Origin: Shewanella xiamenensis
Lineage (GTDB): Bacteria; Pseudomonadota; Gammaproteobacteria; Enterobacterales; Shewanellaceae
Length of the DNA: 64,000 bases
Assembly: GCF_014647135.1 (NCBI RefSeq)
Contig: NZ_BMOP01000003.1
Span: forward strand, 1 to 64,000
Direction: 5' to 3'
Both the position numbers and the translations under genes were made by a program. The notes beneath the pieces are model-generated. The model did not search any database. It had not been told where the DNA came from and saw only the letters and a list, made by a program, of their open reading frames with translations. This document shows, piece after piece, positions 19,759-28,093 of the stretch (position 1 is the stretch's first letter; each line of letters begins with the position of its first letter).

Positions 19759-21996
19759 ATGCTGAAGAACAAACCAAGCCTACATCCACTCGCACCATTA
19801 CTTTCATTGACCCAAGGGCTGCATTGGTCTCACCAACGCCTGTTGGCTGTTGCGAGTCAGTTATCGATGCTTGTGATAGGTATGATCATTTTAACTAATT
19901 TAATCATCACCTTAGGTGAACGTAGGTTACAGGAAGAATGGGCAACTCAAAGATATAGCGAATTACAAACGATAGGCACGCTGATCACAGATAAGGTTGC
20001 CTTTCAGCAGTTTCGCACTCAGTTGTTCGCCAAGGATGAACTACTCAATCAATATCTTAAAAATCCAACTCCTGCAGCAGAGCAAAAATTACAGGCAAGT
20101 TGGCAAGAACTCGTTGAGCATATTCCCGAACTACTAGGGATTGCCCTCTTCGACCCTCAGGGAAATTATAAATTTGCAACACCGGCTAACTTTAGTCAGG
20201 ATGCACTTCCAGCGACCCTTCTTGGTTCTAGCCGTAATTTAGGTGGAAAAGAAGTGTTCACCTCACCTTTAGAGTTTGTGCCACTCAATGGCATGCTCGA
20301 ACCCTATATGTATCAAATGACTTGGTTAGAAAAACCCGATCAAAGCTCTTTAGGTTATCTCGTAACCTACAATTCAATGGTACAGATGTTAGAGGCGATA
20401 AAACCTGCTTTCTCAAGCAATAAATCCCCCATGTTAGTACTGGATACCCAAGGATTACTCTATGCAGGGGTAAGCGATCTTGCACCGTTAACCCATATTC
20501 CTGATACCTTAGGCGCGAGTTTACGCCAAAGTTATCCGGCACTATGGCGCGAAATGTCGATGAGCAACTTTGGCCAGTTTCACGGTGAAGATGCGACGTT
20601 TGTTTACCTTAAAGTTGAACTCACTAACCAACCCGAGCTGCGCCGGGAATATTTTTTACTCTCTTATATCCGTAACGACGATATTGCCTCAAAGTTTTCG
20701 CAGTGGCAGAACATCGTTATCGTCGCATCTTTAGTTCTGACGTTACTGGCCGCTTGGGTCATTCTACTTAGCCACATGTATCGGTTACAGTATCGCTCGC
20801 GCCAATACAGCATTGACGTTGCAAACTCACTGTTTAACAGTGAAATAGGCTTTATATTAGCCAATGAACAGGCGCGCATTATCAGTGCCAACCCTAAAGC
20901 GGCCGAAGCGACTCGAGTTCCCCAAGATGAACTAACTGATCGAAGTCTGCAACGAGCCTTAAATCTCGATGATCTAACGCACACGCAAATCCTCGAACAA
21001 GTGCACCGATTGGGAGAATGGTCTGGTCACTTGTCGCTCGACAATGAAACGGGTTCAACACTAAGAGTCAACGTACGACAAGCCCCGCGATTAGGGCGAG
21101 GTTTACCCCATATGTTGATCACGCTTGAAGATATCAGCGCCATTATTAACAGTCAGAACCAGGCATTCTTAAGTGAGCTGTTGTGTGATACCACGGTGGC
21201 GACCGCACTGACGGATGCCAATGGTAAGTTGATAAAAATTAACCCCGTATTTGATCAGCTCATGCAACTCAACGGCGATCTGAATCATGATTTAGCGTCA
21301 TTGCTGTCTAACGATTTAGGTAATCAATGGCAACGGATCACTGCCCAAATCAGCATGCAAGGCCAATGGCAAGGCCAGATCCTTTGCTCACCCAATCTAC
21401 GTCACTCAAATTGTTTACAGGCCACCCTCAAGGGGCATGTCGCGACTGACGGTGAGATTGATTACATCATCTGTACCTTAGAACAAGCTATCGATGGCCA
21501 ACGTGGCGCAGAACCCCGCAGTTTTGTGCCACATCGCAGCACGATTTTGCAGCACCTGTCAGATTTAGAACGCTATTTTGCTTCACTTTCGCCCCAAAGC
21601 CGCAACCACTCGAGTCTACTCGTGATGGACATTAATCCAGAGGGATTACTGAGCCACATGAGCGATATCGATCAACTCGAAAATCGCCAGCAAGAAGTGG
21701 AAATTCAGCTATTACTTGAAATACCAACCCACTACCAAATACTCCATTGGCAACTGGGTAAGCTGTTGTTATTACTTCCAGATACCGATGCAACAGCGGC
21801 ACATCACTTTGCCCTTAATACCATAGAAAAGCTTAATAGCAACGGTTTAGGTGAAGGGATCAGCATCGGCATAGCTAGCTATCAAGAAGGACAAAGTCTG
21901 GAGCAATACCTCAGCAATGCCGAGGTTGCACTCAAACGGGCAAAACAGAATAACGACCAGAATATCGGCCAGGCTTTTACTCGCCAGCCGTCTTAA
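19759..21996 (+). CDS. Membrane sensor protein with PAS and degenerate GGDEF domain
   Basis: 745 residues. Helix 1 is at about 31-51, a large periplasmic sensor region follows to about 318, and helix 2 lies at about 322-342. PAS-like segments are at about 353-470 and 475-560. The C-terminal 150 residues keep the GGDEF fold endings (SIGIASY, then NAEVALKRAKQNN), but the signature site reads QLGKL at 665-669 before LLLLPDTD. The catalytic and I-site residues are missing, so it should not make c-di-GMP and may act as a receptor or scaffold. Its 3' end overlaps the convergent gene at 21977-23401 by 20 bases. Confidence 0.75.
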   Translation: MLKNKPSLHPLAPLLSLTQGLHWSHQRLLAVASQLSMLVIGMIILTNLIITLGERRLQEEWATQRYSELQTIGTLITDKVAFQQFRTQLFAKDELLNQYLKNPTPAAEQKLQASWQELVEHIPELLGIALFDPQGNYKFATPANFSQDALPATLLGSSRNLGGKEVFTSPLEFVPLNGMLEPYMYQMTWLEKPDQSSLGYLVTYNSMVQMLEAIKPAFSSNKSPMLVLDTQGLLYAGVSDLAPLTHIPDTLGASLRQSYPALWREMSMSNFGQFHGEDATFVYLKVELTNQPELRREYFLLSYIRNDDIASKFSQWQNIVIVASLVLTLLAAWVILLSHMYRLQYRSRQYSIDVANSLFNSEIGFILANEQARIISANPKAAEATRVPQDELTDRSLQRALNLDDLTHTQILEQVHRLGEWSGHLSLDNETGSTLRVNVRQAPRLGRGLPHMLITLEDISAIINSQNQAFLSELLCDTTVATALTDANGKLIKINPVFDQLMQLNGDLNHDLASLLSNDLGNQWQRITAQISMQGQWQGQILCSPNLRHSNCLQATLKGHVATDGEIDYIICTLEQAIDGQRGAEPRSFVPHRSTILQHLSDLERYFASLSPQSRNHSSLLVMDINPEGLLSHMSDIDQLENRQQEVEIQLLLEIPTHYQILHWQLGKLLLLLPDTDATAAHHFALNTIEKLNSNGLGEGISIGIASYQEGQSLEQYLSNAEVALKRAKQNNDQNIGQAFTRQPS

Positions 21997-23401
21997 CGGG
22001 CGGATTAAAAGAATCTGGCAGTTGGCTTTGGGTGATTTCGATAATCGCAGAGCGGTTCATCGTGATTTTATAGCGAGCATATTCCGGCTCTTCACGGCCA
22101 TCACGTAGCACTAAAATCAGATTAACCTGGTAACGACGCTCGACCGACTCATGGCTGATTTTGCCCTCAAGCTCCTTGTAAATCTTGGCTTTGCCCCGCT
22201 CTAAGTAGCGGGCAAACGGCACAAAACTAAAGTTGACTTGCTCTTGAATTGTTGAATAGCCGGCCTGAAACTCGCCTTGGTTTACCCGAGTCGCAATTTT
22301 GTAATGGAGGATCTCGGCATCGACTTTGTTCTGGCTATGCCGGTGTTTTAGGATTTCGTTTACCTTTTCGGGTAAATCCTGTGGCCGCATAAACTCCAAC
22401 CACACCAATTGTTTAGCAATAACAGCCTGGCTAGTGGTATCCCTTAAGATACGGCTCCACCGCGGCCGACCACGCTGGATAAAGCGCCAAAGAGCATTAC
22501 GCACATCGTCCTTAAAGATTTCCCTAAATCCGTATATCACCGCTAAGGTCAATACGAGGGCAATAGTAAAACCGCTAAAAACGCCCTGCGCTTCAATAAT
22601 CAGCGCCGACACCACCAACATCACTAATGCCGTGGCAAGCCCCGTTGTGAACTTTTTAAGGCCGGTCCCCAGCGGTTTTAACTCTTCTTTAAGTACGACC
22701 CCTTGCTGAATCAAACGCCGTAATAACAGCATCTTATTCGAAATTCGATTAGGATCTTGTTTTGTCTGTGCCGAGTTATAGTTATTGGCATCACGATAGG
22801 CTGATTCATTTCGACAAAGAGTCAGCACTCGCTCTTGAATGTCGGAAAAGTCGCTGGTACGGGTAGCGTGGGCTAATACTTTTAGCAGTTGCTGCTCACA
22901 AAACCAAGACAGATAGTTATCCGCATTTTCAAAATAGGATTTCCATTTAGCATCGCCTGGTTCATTACGGCGAAACTTTTTTAGCAATTGGGTTATCTGT
23001 TCACACAACTCATCGAGTGCGAGATAAAAATGCTCAACATCAGCAATCCGATTGAGTTCTTTGACATCGTTTTCAACCGCTACCGCAAATTGGTAGGCAA
23101 ACAAGTTTAAGTACAGCCTAAACTCTTCCACAGTGCGGCGATTCATACTAGCAAAACGGCCTTGTACGAGCGGTAAATGCAAACCTTCGGAATAGTAAGA
23201 ACGGCGGCCAACAATGGCGCTATGATAATATTCTTCTTCGTTTAAGGTGTGCGCACCTATGCCCATTTCCTTAGGTAAAAAGAAATAGAGGTCAAGCTGA
23301 CGATTATCGCCCTTTTCCATCTGGTGGCTGAACTTAATCGACAGGGATTCTTCTTGTTTGACACGTATCTTAAACACAAAAACCTTAATGATTGGAGCCA
23401 A
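21977..23401 (-). CDS. Conserved protein of unknown function with two membrane helices
   Basis: 474 residues with no family recognised. A soluble, charged N-terminal part (about 1-250) is followed by two adjacent membrane helices (about 255-275 and 280-298, starting near TTGLATALVMLVVSALII) and a C-terminal soluble region of about 170 residues containing a YARYKITMNRSAIIEI segment. There is no signal peptide, so both large parts probably face the cytoplasm. It overlaps the 3' end of the degenerate GGDEF gene tail to tail. Real gene by length and composition; function unknown. Confidence 0.65.
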   Translation of the reverse strand: MAPIIKVFVFKIRVKQEESLSIKFSHQMEKGDNRQLDLYFFLPKEMGIGAHTLNEEEYYHSAIVGRRSYYSEGLHLPLVQGRFASMNRRTVEEFRLYLNLFAYQFAVAVENDVKELNRIADVEHFYLALDELCEQITQLLKKFRRNEPGDAKWKSYFENADNYLSWFCEQQLLKVLAHATRTSDFSDIQERVLTLCRNESAYRDANNYNSAQTKQDPNRISNKMLLLRRLIQQGVVLKEELKPLGTGLKKFTTGLATALVMLVVSALIIEAQGVFSGFTIALVLTLAVIYGFREIFKDDVRNALWRFIQRGRPRWSRILRDTTSQAVIAKQLVWLEFMRPQDLPEKVNEILKHRHSQNKVDAEILHYKIATRVNQGEFQAGYSTIQEQVNFSFVPFARYLERGKAKIYKELEGKISHESVERRYQVNLILVLRDGREEPEYARYKITMNRSAIIEITQSQLPDSFNPPVKTAGE

Positions 23402-23462
23402 AGAGTCAGCATTAACACCATCGAAAATACAATCTAAACCGAAAGCGCGCTAAATTCACTGA

Positions 23463-23993
23463 TTAAATTCGGCTATTGACGATTCGACAACCACAAACCG
23501 TATTACTGGGCTGAAACAATACCACGGCGTAGTCTTGGTCTGGGTCACTATCAAGCACCTCAATGCTAAGGTTATGTCTGCCTGACTCACTAAAATGTAA
23601 GCTACTTATATAAGACAGATACTTCATATGCTCTGGCCAATGTTTTTTATCGACCTCCTCAGATTCTGTCTTGGTCTTAACCGACACGTTGTAGGCCATA
23701 CGATTGAGTTCCATATTTTGCACTTCGCCCTGCATCAGAATGGTGCCTGCACTGGAGCCATCGAGGTTAAAATATCGATAATTAATCTGTGCATTGCCCG
23801 CTGAGATCAGCACATCGACTAAAAGATAGTATTTACCATCTTCAACCCGTTGAGCATGACGGTCAAAAAGTTCGGAGCTGCAATTGAGGATCACCGCCTT
23901 ATTTGAGACTGATTGCAGATAAATCACCCCGCAAGCCACAATCAGCGCAGTGAGAATCGTGAGATTTATCGTCCACTTTAGCCACTTAGCCAC
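23463..23993 (-). CDS. Small membrane partner of ToxR-like regulator, copy 1
   Basis: 176 residues from GTG at 23993. This start is preferred over an upstream in-frame GTG at 24053 because an AGGAGA ribosome site lies 9 bases before it, and it overlaps the regulator stop by 8 bases, as in the second copy of the pair. One membrane helix (about 8-28 of this form) is followed by a periplasmic domain with a cysteine in NCSSELF and two near the end in VCGC. Size, topology and gene order recall ToxS or TcpH, which stabilise membrane-bound activators, but sequence homology to them is not claimed. It is paralogous to the protein at 26609-27193. Confidence 0.65.
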   Translation of the reverse strand: MAKWLKWTINLTILTALIVACGVIYLQSVSNKAVILNCSSELFDRHAQRVEDGKYYLLVDVLISAGNAQINYRYFNLDGSSAGTILMQGEVQNMELNRMAYNVSVKTKTESEEVDKKHWPEHMKYLSYISSLHFSESGRHNLSIEVLDSDPDQDYAVVLFQPSNTVCGCRIVNSRI

Positions 23994-24729
23994 AGATCCC
24001 AATCTCCTGTAGCCACTGTGCATCAATAAACTCTTTAGGGCGTCTAAAATCACTTATCTTTAAGTTTCGAATAACGGACTGCCCGAGCTTATGGCCGCGC
24101 AAAGTAATGTTAAGCACTTGTTTATCATGTGAAAGAGAAGAATAAACCTCGGACCAATCACTCTGTCCGCAGCGGCTTAGTCCCTGGCCCAATCGATCGC
24201 CTAACTCAAACAATATGGTATTGTTCGTTTTAGAATTAGCGTAAAGGTGCAAGCGAATATGTTGTCCTGATGCCAAAGGAAGTTCTGTCGATAACAAGGG
24301 TTCAGTCGGCACACTATGATCAATTCGGCTAAGATAAAAACCCGAAATCGCCAGCATAAAACCAAAAACCAGTAGCGCACTCCACCAAGGTAGTGACTGT
24401 AATCGAGGATAATGAAAGCTTTTTAACCGCTGCCCTTGGGTATTGTGTAGCAAATAACCTTGGCCTTTGACGGTTTCAATCAGCCCTTCATACTGCGGAC
24501 CAAGAAACGAGCGGATCATAAATACTGCGCGAGCGAGTGAAGTATCTGTTAGCGGTGGGTGCTCACCATCACCAGTCTTAAGCTCATGCTTTGAGACCAG
24601 TTTACCTTGATGTTCAACCAATAATGTCAACACCTGTAACTCAGCACGAGGAAGGTGCCAAGATTCATTCCGAGCTTGTTCGACGAGCAAACCACGCTCT
24701 TTGTCAAACCAACAGCTCCCCACTTGCAT
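23986..24729 (-). CDS. ToxR/CadC-like membrane-bound transcription regulator, copy 1
   Basis: 247 residues. The N-terminal winged helix-turn-helix of OmpR type (about 1-97) has LVEHQGKLVSKHEL and ends in the wing KGQGYLL. One membrane helix is at about 129-150 (WWSALLVFGFMLAISGF), followed by a periplasmic C-terminal domain with cysteines in SRCGQSDW and IGICG, which could form a disulfide. There is no receiver domain, so it probably signals directly through the membrane. It is paralogous to the gene at 27180-27929 and divergent from the split-Soret cytochrome gene, its most likely target. Confidence 0.8.
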   Translation of the reverse strand: MQVGSCWFDKERGLLVEQARNESWHLPRAELQVLTLLVEHQGKLVSKHELKTGDGEHPPLTDTSLARAVFMIRSFLGPQYEGLIETVKGQGYLLHNTQGQRLKSFHYPRLQSLPWWSALLVFGFMLAISGFYLSRIDHSVPTEPLLSTELPLASGQHIRLHLYANSKTNNTILFELGDRLGQGLSRCGQSDWSEVYSSLSHDKQVLNITLRGHKLGQSVIRNLKISDFRRPKEFIDAQWLQEIGICG

Positions 24730-25169
24730 AAAGAAAATCCCAAGCCTATAAAATCATGGAATTAAGTCTATGCAAGGCTTCTAATGATTACTGTGATCCT
24801 GTTAACCCAAGGCGGCAAATAATTACATTTCGTGAGATAAGCCGCAGGTTGGGTGTATAAAATAAAAATCTGCTTTAGTTCACAGATGTAAATGGTATTT
24901 GCAGACAATAACTTGGGCTGATAAATGCTTACAAATTTACATAAATATCACAAATAATGTGTGTCACCACAAATTACAATCTAAAAAAGCGAATTATTAC
25001 CCAAAATTCAACCTTATAAAGCAATTAAAAATTCAACGACACCTTCTTCACTAATAAGGGAAATATCCTCTCTGGCAAATCACATTATTTATCTTTTAGC
25101 TCCCTAGAATGGCTTTCATCAAACCAGTTTTCTGATTGATAAATAAAAGCAATTACTAAAGAGGAATTT
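24730..25169. other. 440-base control region between regulator copy 1 and the split-Soret gene
   Basis: AT-rich region with no gene; the open frame across 25085-25273 on the minus strand is a shadow. It should carry divergent promoters. The clearest internal structure is the set of three ACAAAT direct repeats with 19-base period at 24931-24974. Confidence 0.5.
24931..24974 (+). promoter_or_regulatory. Three ACAAAT direct repeats at exact 19-base spacing
   Basis: ACAAAT begins at 24931, 24950 and 24969. A spacing of 19 bases is close to two helical turns and would place the copies on one face of the DNA, as for tandem winged-helix activators of the OmpR/ToxR class. They lie about 200 bases from both flanking start codons. 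Binding by the adjacent ToxR-like proteins is inference; in AT-rich DNA short repeats can also arise by chance. Confidence 0.4.
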
Positions 25170-25994
25170 ATGATGAGCATTAATCGACGCCAAGCATTAA
25201 CTCGTATTATCGGTATTAGCACAGCGGCAGCGGGCGCAACATTAATGGGTACGTCAGCCTTTGCGGCGACCAATGCCGACGGTCAATATCAATTAGCACT
25301 CGGCGAAAAACTCAAATACGCACCACTAGACCCCATGGCAACCGCCAAACTCGCCTACGAGACTGGTGGTGGCTGTATGCACCAAGTCTTTCACTCTGTC
25401 GTCACTATGCTAGCGCAATCTAATAGTGCCGATGCTGATAAGTTTAAAACTATCCCAACCGCGCTTGCTGGTTATGGTTTTGCAGGGGTCACAGGCCAAG
25501 GCACCTTATGTGGTAACCTCAACGCTATCGGTATGTTAGTCAATATCTTAGATGATATTAATGGTCAGAACAGCGCCGTGATTGCTAACACATTCCGTTA
25601 TTATGAAAATACAACGCTACCTTTATCTTCCCCTGAATTTATTGCAGGCATAGGCTCAACCGCAGAAAAAACGGCTCTGGTTGGTAGTTCATCAAAAGCC
25701 ATGAGCGTATTGTGCCACTCTTCTATTAGTAACTGGTCTAGGGCATCAGGCCTACCCTTTGCTAAAAAAGGTGAACGCTGTTATCGCCTATCAGCTTCCA
25801 TGGCGTATTACCTGGTCGAACTGCTAAACCGTGCCCATCAAGGAGAGAATATCGGAGCCTTACCAGGTAGCAAACCCTCACTTGAGGCTCAGGATTGCCA
25901 AGTTTGTCATGGCAGCACAGGAACATTAGGCTCGGCAGCAAGCGTTAAAACGGATATGGAATGTACCACTTGCCACACTGGACATTTTAATTAA
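25170..25994 (+). CDS. Split-Soret dihaem cytochrome c
   Basis: 274 residues. The N-terminus has a twin-arginine signal (NRRQAL, hydrophobic stretch 12-32, AFA cleavage near 33). The central region has the pattern of C_GCAxxG_C_C/split-Soret proteins: GGGC with C69, then C114, C182 in LCHSSISNW and C204. Two haem sites lie at the C-terminus, CQVCH 243-247 and CTTCH 265-269. This matches the split-Soret cytochrome of Desulfovibrio, for which an extra iron centre has been described; the four other cysteines could serve that. The ribosome site GAGGAA precedes two adjacent ATGs (25170, 25173). Likely periplasmic and co-transcribed with the next lipoprotein gene. Confidence 0.85.
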   Translation: MMSINRRQALTRIIGISTAAAGATLMGTSAFAATNADGQYQLALGEKLKYAPLDPMATAKLAYETGGGCMHQVFHSVVTMLAQSNSADADKFKTIPTALAGYGFAGVTGQGTLCGNLNAIGMLVNILDDINGQNSAVIANTFRYYENTTLPLSSPEFIAGIGSTAEKTALVGSSSKAMSVLCHSSISNWSRASGLPFAKKGERCYRLSASMAYYLVELLNRAHQGENIGALPGSKPSLEAQDCQVCHGSTGTLGSAASVKTDMECTTCHTGHFN

Positions 25995-26004
25995 GGAGGC
26001 AGTG

Positions 26005-26529
26005 ATGAAATACCCATTACTTGCGTTAACCCTCGCTTCGTTTGCCCTTGCTGGCTGTGGTAGTGATGATAACAAGTCAGAGGAAATTACACCTCCGCCA
26101 CCACCTCCGCCCGTCGAAAAAACCGTGAGTATTGACGAGGCGACGCAAATTAATCTGGCAGTAAAGCAATTTGATCCCAATACTGGCACGTTGTTATTTA
26201 CATTGGCTGATGCGTCACAAGCGGCAATCACTGCGGCTAAAAACTACGATATTTACTATTTTGGCTTTCCTGACAAGAATAAATCGTCGTCAAATGCTAA
26301 AGCATGGAAACGTTGGCATGTCACTCAAAGCTATCGTTGCCAAAGCAAAGGTGAATGCAGCGGTAAATTAACCGAGGTAAAAAATGGTCAATATCAGTTT
26401 GAAATAGCAGGACTTGATTGGCAGCAACAGGACCCAAGTGGCGCAGTGTCCCAAATTAAAGTCGCGATTCAGATCTATGGCAATCAAACGCATAACACTC
26501 TTAAATTAATCTCGGTGGCGACGCTCTGA
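26005..26529 (+). CDS. Lipoprotein downstream of split-Soret cytochrome
   Basis: 174 residues from ATG at 26005; the ribosome site AAGGAGG (25993-25999) fits this ATG better than the GTG at 26002. A lipobox LAGC lies near residue 18, then a polar stretch with seven prolines in a row. The mature domain has a W-x-x-W segment, a cysteine pair in YRCQSKGECSG and NGQYQFEIAG. This pattern resembles the first, haem-free beta domain of MtrC/OmcA outer-membrane cytochromes, but no CXXCH is present. The gene starts 10 bases after the cytochrome stop, so the two form an operon. Domain assignment is tentative. Confidence 0.65.
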   Translation: MKYPLLALTLASFALAGCGSDDNKSEEITPPPPPPPVEKTVSIDEATQINLAVKQFDPNTGTLLFTLADASQAAITAAKNYDIYYFGFPDKNKSSSNAKAWKRWHVTQSYRCQSKGECSGKLTEVKNGQYQFEIAGLDWQQQDPSGAVSQIKVAIQIYGNQTHNTLKLISVATL

Positions 26530-26560
26530 CAAACGAGCAACATTGCCTCACGCAAGCACT

Positions 26561-26592
26561 CAACCCGGTAGTAGCGCCATACAGCCGGGTTG
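26561..26592. terminator. Bidirectional hairpin between lipoprotein gene and partner copy 2
   Basis: The arms CAACCCGG (26561-26568) and CCGGGTTG (26585-26592) have a 16-base loop. It lies between two convergent genes. The T run after it is weak, so it may be only a partial terminator. Confidence 0.55.
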
Positions 26593-26608
26593 TTCAATAA
26601 AACTCATA

Positions 26609-27193
26609 TTAAAAAACCGAAGCTAATCCTTTAATTAACGGTGTACTATTAGAGCGACAAGCCCACAAAGAACCACTAGGCCGAAACTTCACTAAGGTGA
26701 AATCATTTACTGTATCAAAATCAACAATTTGCATATCAAAATCAATCACACCCTCTTTAACTAGCACGCCCCGAGATTTATCTACCGCATCGTGAATCGG
26801 TCCTGGCAACTCAGTTTGAAGCAAATCCATTTCAACGCTTGCTGTATCAACTCTCAATTTATAGGTCATGCTGCCGACTTCAAATGCTAATGACTCACCG
26901 TGGTAAACGATCGAAGCGATATTCCTCCCCCCCACTCCATAATGGTAAGACAGCTTAATGGCATCCCCCTCAAGATTAATATTAAGCGTTAAGTTTTTGT
27001 TGAATTTTGAGGATTGATTTACCACGAAGGGAGAAGCATACAACTCAGCATAACAACTTAAATCCAGAGTCTCTTTGCCACCGATATCATCATTTATCAA
27101 TAGAAATAAAATCGTACCGATAAATAAAATTGCTAAATAATGCCATAATCGAATACGTTTCCATATACTTTTAATTAAATCAAACTTCGTCAC
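26609..27193 (-). CDS. Small membrane partner of ToxR-like regulator, copy 2
   Basis: 194 residues, starting with GTG at 27193 that overlaps the end of the regulator gene by 14 bases. One membrane helix at about 17-35 and a periplasmic domain with a cysteine at the start (LSCYAELY) and one near the end (LWACRSN), matching the layout of the copy at 23463-23993. Short shared segments such as the leading cysteine, MTYKL/MAYNV-type beta strands and the VKFRPS versus VLFQPS stretch support paralogy. Probably stabilises or gates its regulator in the periplasm; inference from gene pairing only. Confidence 0.65.
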   Translation of the reverse strand: MTKFDLIKSIWKRIRLWHYLAILFIGTILFLLINDDIGGKETLDLSCYAELYASPFVVNQSSKFNKNLTLNINLEGDAIKLSYHYGVGGRNIASIVYHGESLAFEVGSMTYKLRVDTASVEMDLLQTELPGPIHDAVDKSRGVLVKEGVIDFDMQIVDFDTVNDFTLVKFRPSGSLWACRSNSTPLIKGLASVF

Positions 27194-27929
27194 AAATACC
27201 TACCTGCTTTAACCAATTCAAATCAAAATCATCGGAATTAAAATCATTTGAGAAAAGCTTAATGACCTTGTAATTCGTACTTTTGGTTTTATCATCTAGA
27301 AAAATCGTAAGCATTTGCTGGCCATTGGATACTGAAACAGATATGGATTGCCAAGGAAATACAGCACATGCAGACACCTGCGATATAAATTGATTAGCAA
27401 AAGGTTTTATGGTTTTCATTTTTTGCTTACCTGTATAAAAAGAAACTTCTGCCACCCTGTCATCAGCTAAAGTTAATTGCTGACTATAATTAGGGCTGAT
27501 AGAGGTAGGATTACCTATACGATTAAAAAATACGCAAAAAGTGATAAATCCCAAAGACAATAATAAAAAGAACGGCAAGGCCTCAATTTTAATAAAGGGC
27601 GTACCTAATATCCCTGAGACCTTTTTTACTGGTGCTTTATAGAGCACATAACCTTGATCAGACATTTTACCTATGTAAGATAAATTATCATCACCTAAAA
27701 AGCGCTTTAATTGATGGATGATTTGTTCAAGACGCTCATAAGGACGACGCCCTCTATAATGTTGAAAGACTATTTGCATCAACTCCAATCGCGAAACAAC
27801 CTTACCCTGATGCTCAATTAAATACTGAATAACGAGAAATTCATCCGGCTCAAGATCCCAGCAACGATCAGAAATTTGATTATGCAGCTGCTGTTTACGT
27901 ACACAAAACCAACAACACCCAATTTGCAT
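27180..27929 (-). CDS. ToxR/CadC-like membrane-bound transcription regulator, copy 2
   Basis: 249 residues from ATG at 27929, which has the ribosome site GAGGG 7 bases upstream and begins MQIGCCWF like MQVGSCWF of copy 1; an upstream GTG at 27941 is less likely. A winged helix domain (about 1-95) contains YLIEHQGKVVSRLEL and DQGYVLY. The membrane helix lies at about 120-142 (LPFFLLLSLGFITFCVFF), followed by a periplasmic domain with cysteines in SACAVFPW and VGICDEV, the same positions as in copy 1. Convergent with the cytochrome-lipoprotein operon. Confidence 0.8.
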   Translation of the reverse strand: MQIGCCWFCVRKQQLHNQISDRCWDLEPDEFLVIQYLIEHQGKVVSRLELMQIVFQHYRGRRPYERLEQIIHQLKRFLGDDNLSYIGKMSDQGYVLYKAPVKKVSGILGTPFIKIEALPFFLLLSLGFITFCVFFNRIGNPTSISPNYSQQLTLADDRVAEVSFYTGKQKMKTIKPFANQFISQVSACAVFPWQSISVSVSNGQQMLTIFLDDKTKSTNYKVIKLFSNDFNSDDFDLNWLKQVGICDEV

Positions 27930-28093
27930 CTTAGCCCTCACGTCAAAAAATGATGGGCTAAGTATACCTGTAACAAATCGATTTCACTGTGATCTAGACT
28001 AAGTCACAATTTATAGTGAAATAATCTGTGAATTACATCAATAAAAAATTAAATGCTGAAAGAATGCATTGATACAACATGATTCATTTGTTC

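Noticed and set aside
27988..28008. TGTGA / TCACA pair upstream of regulator copy 2 as a CRP site
   Set aside because: The half-sites are perfect but the spacer is 11 bases instead of 6.
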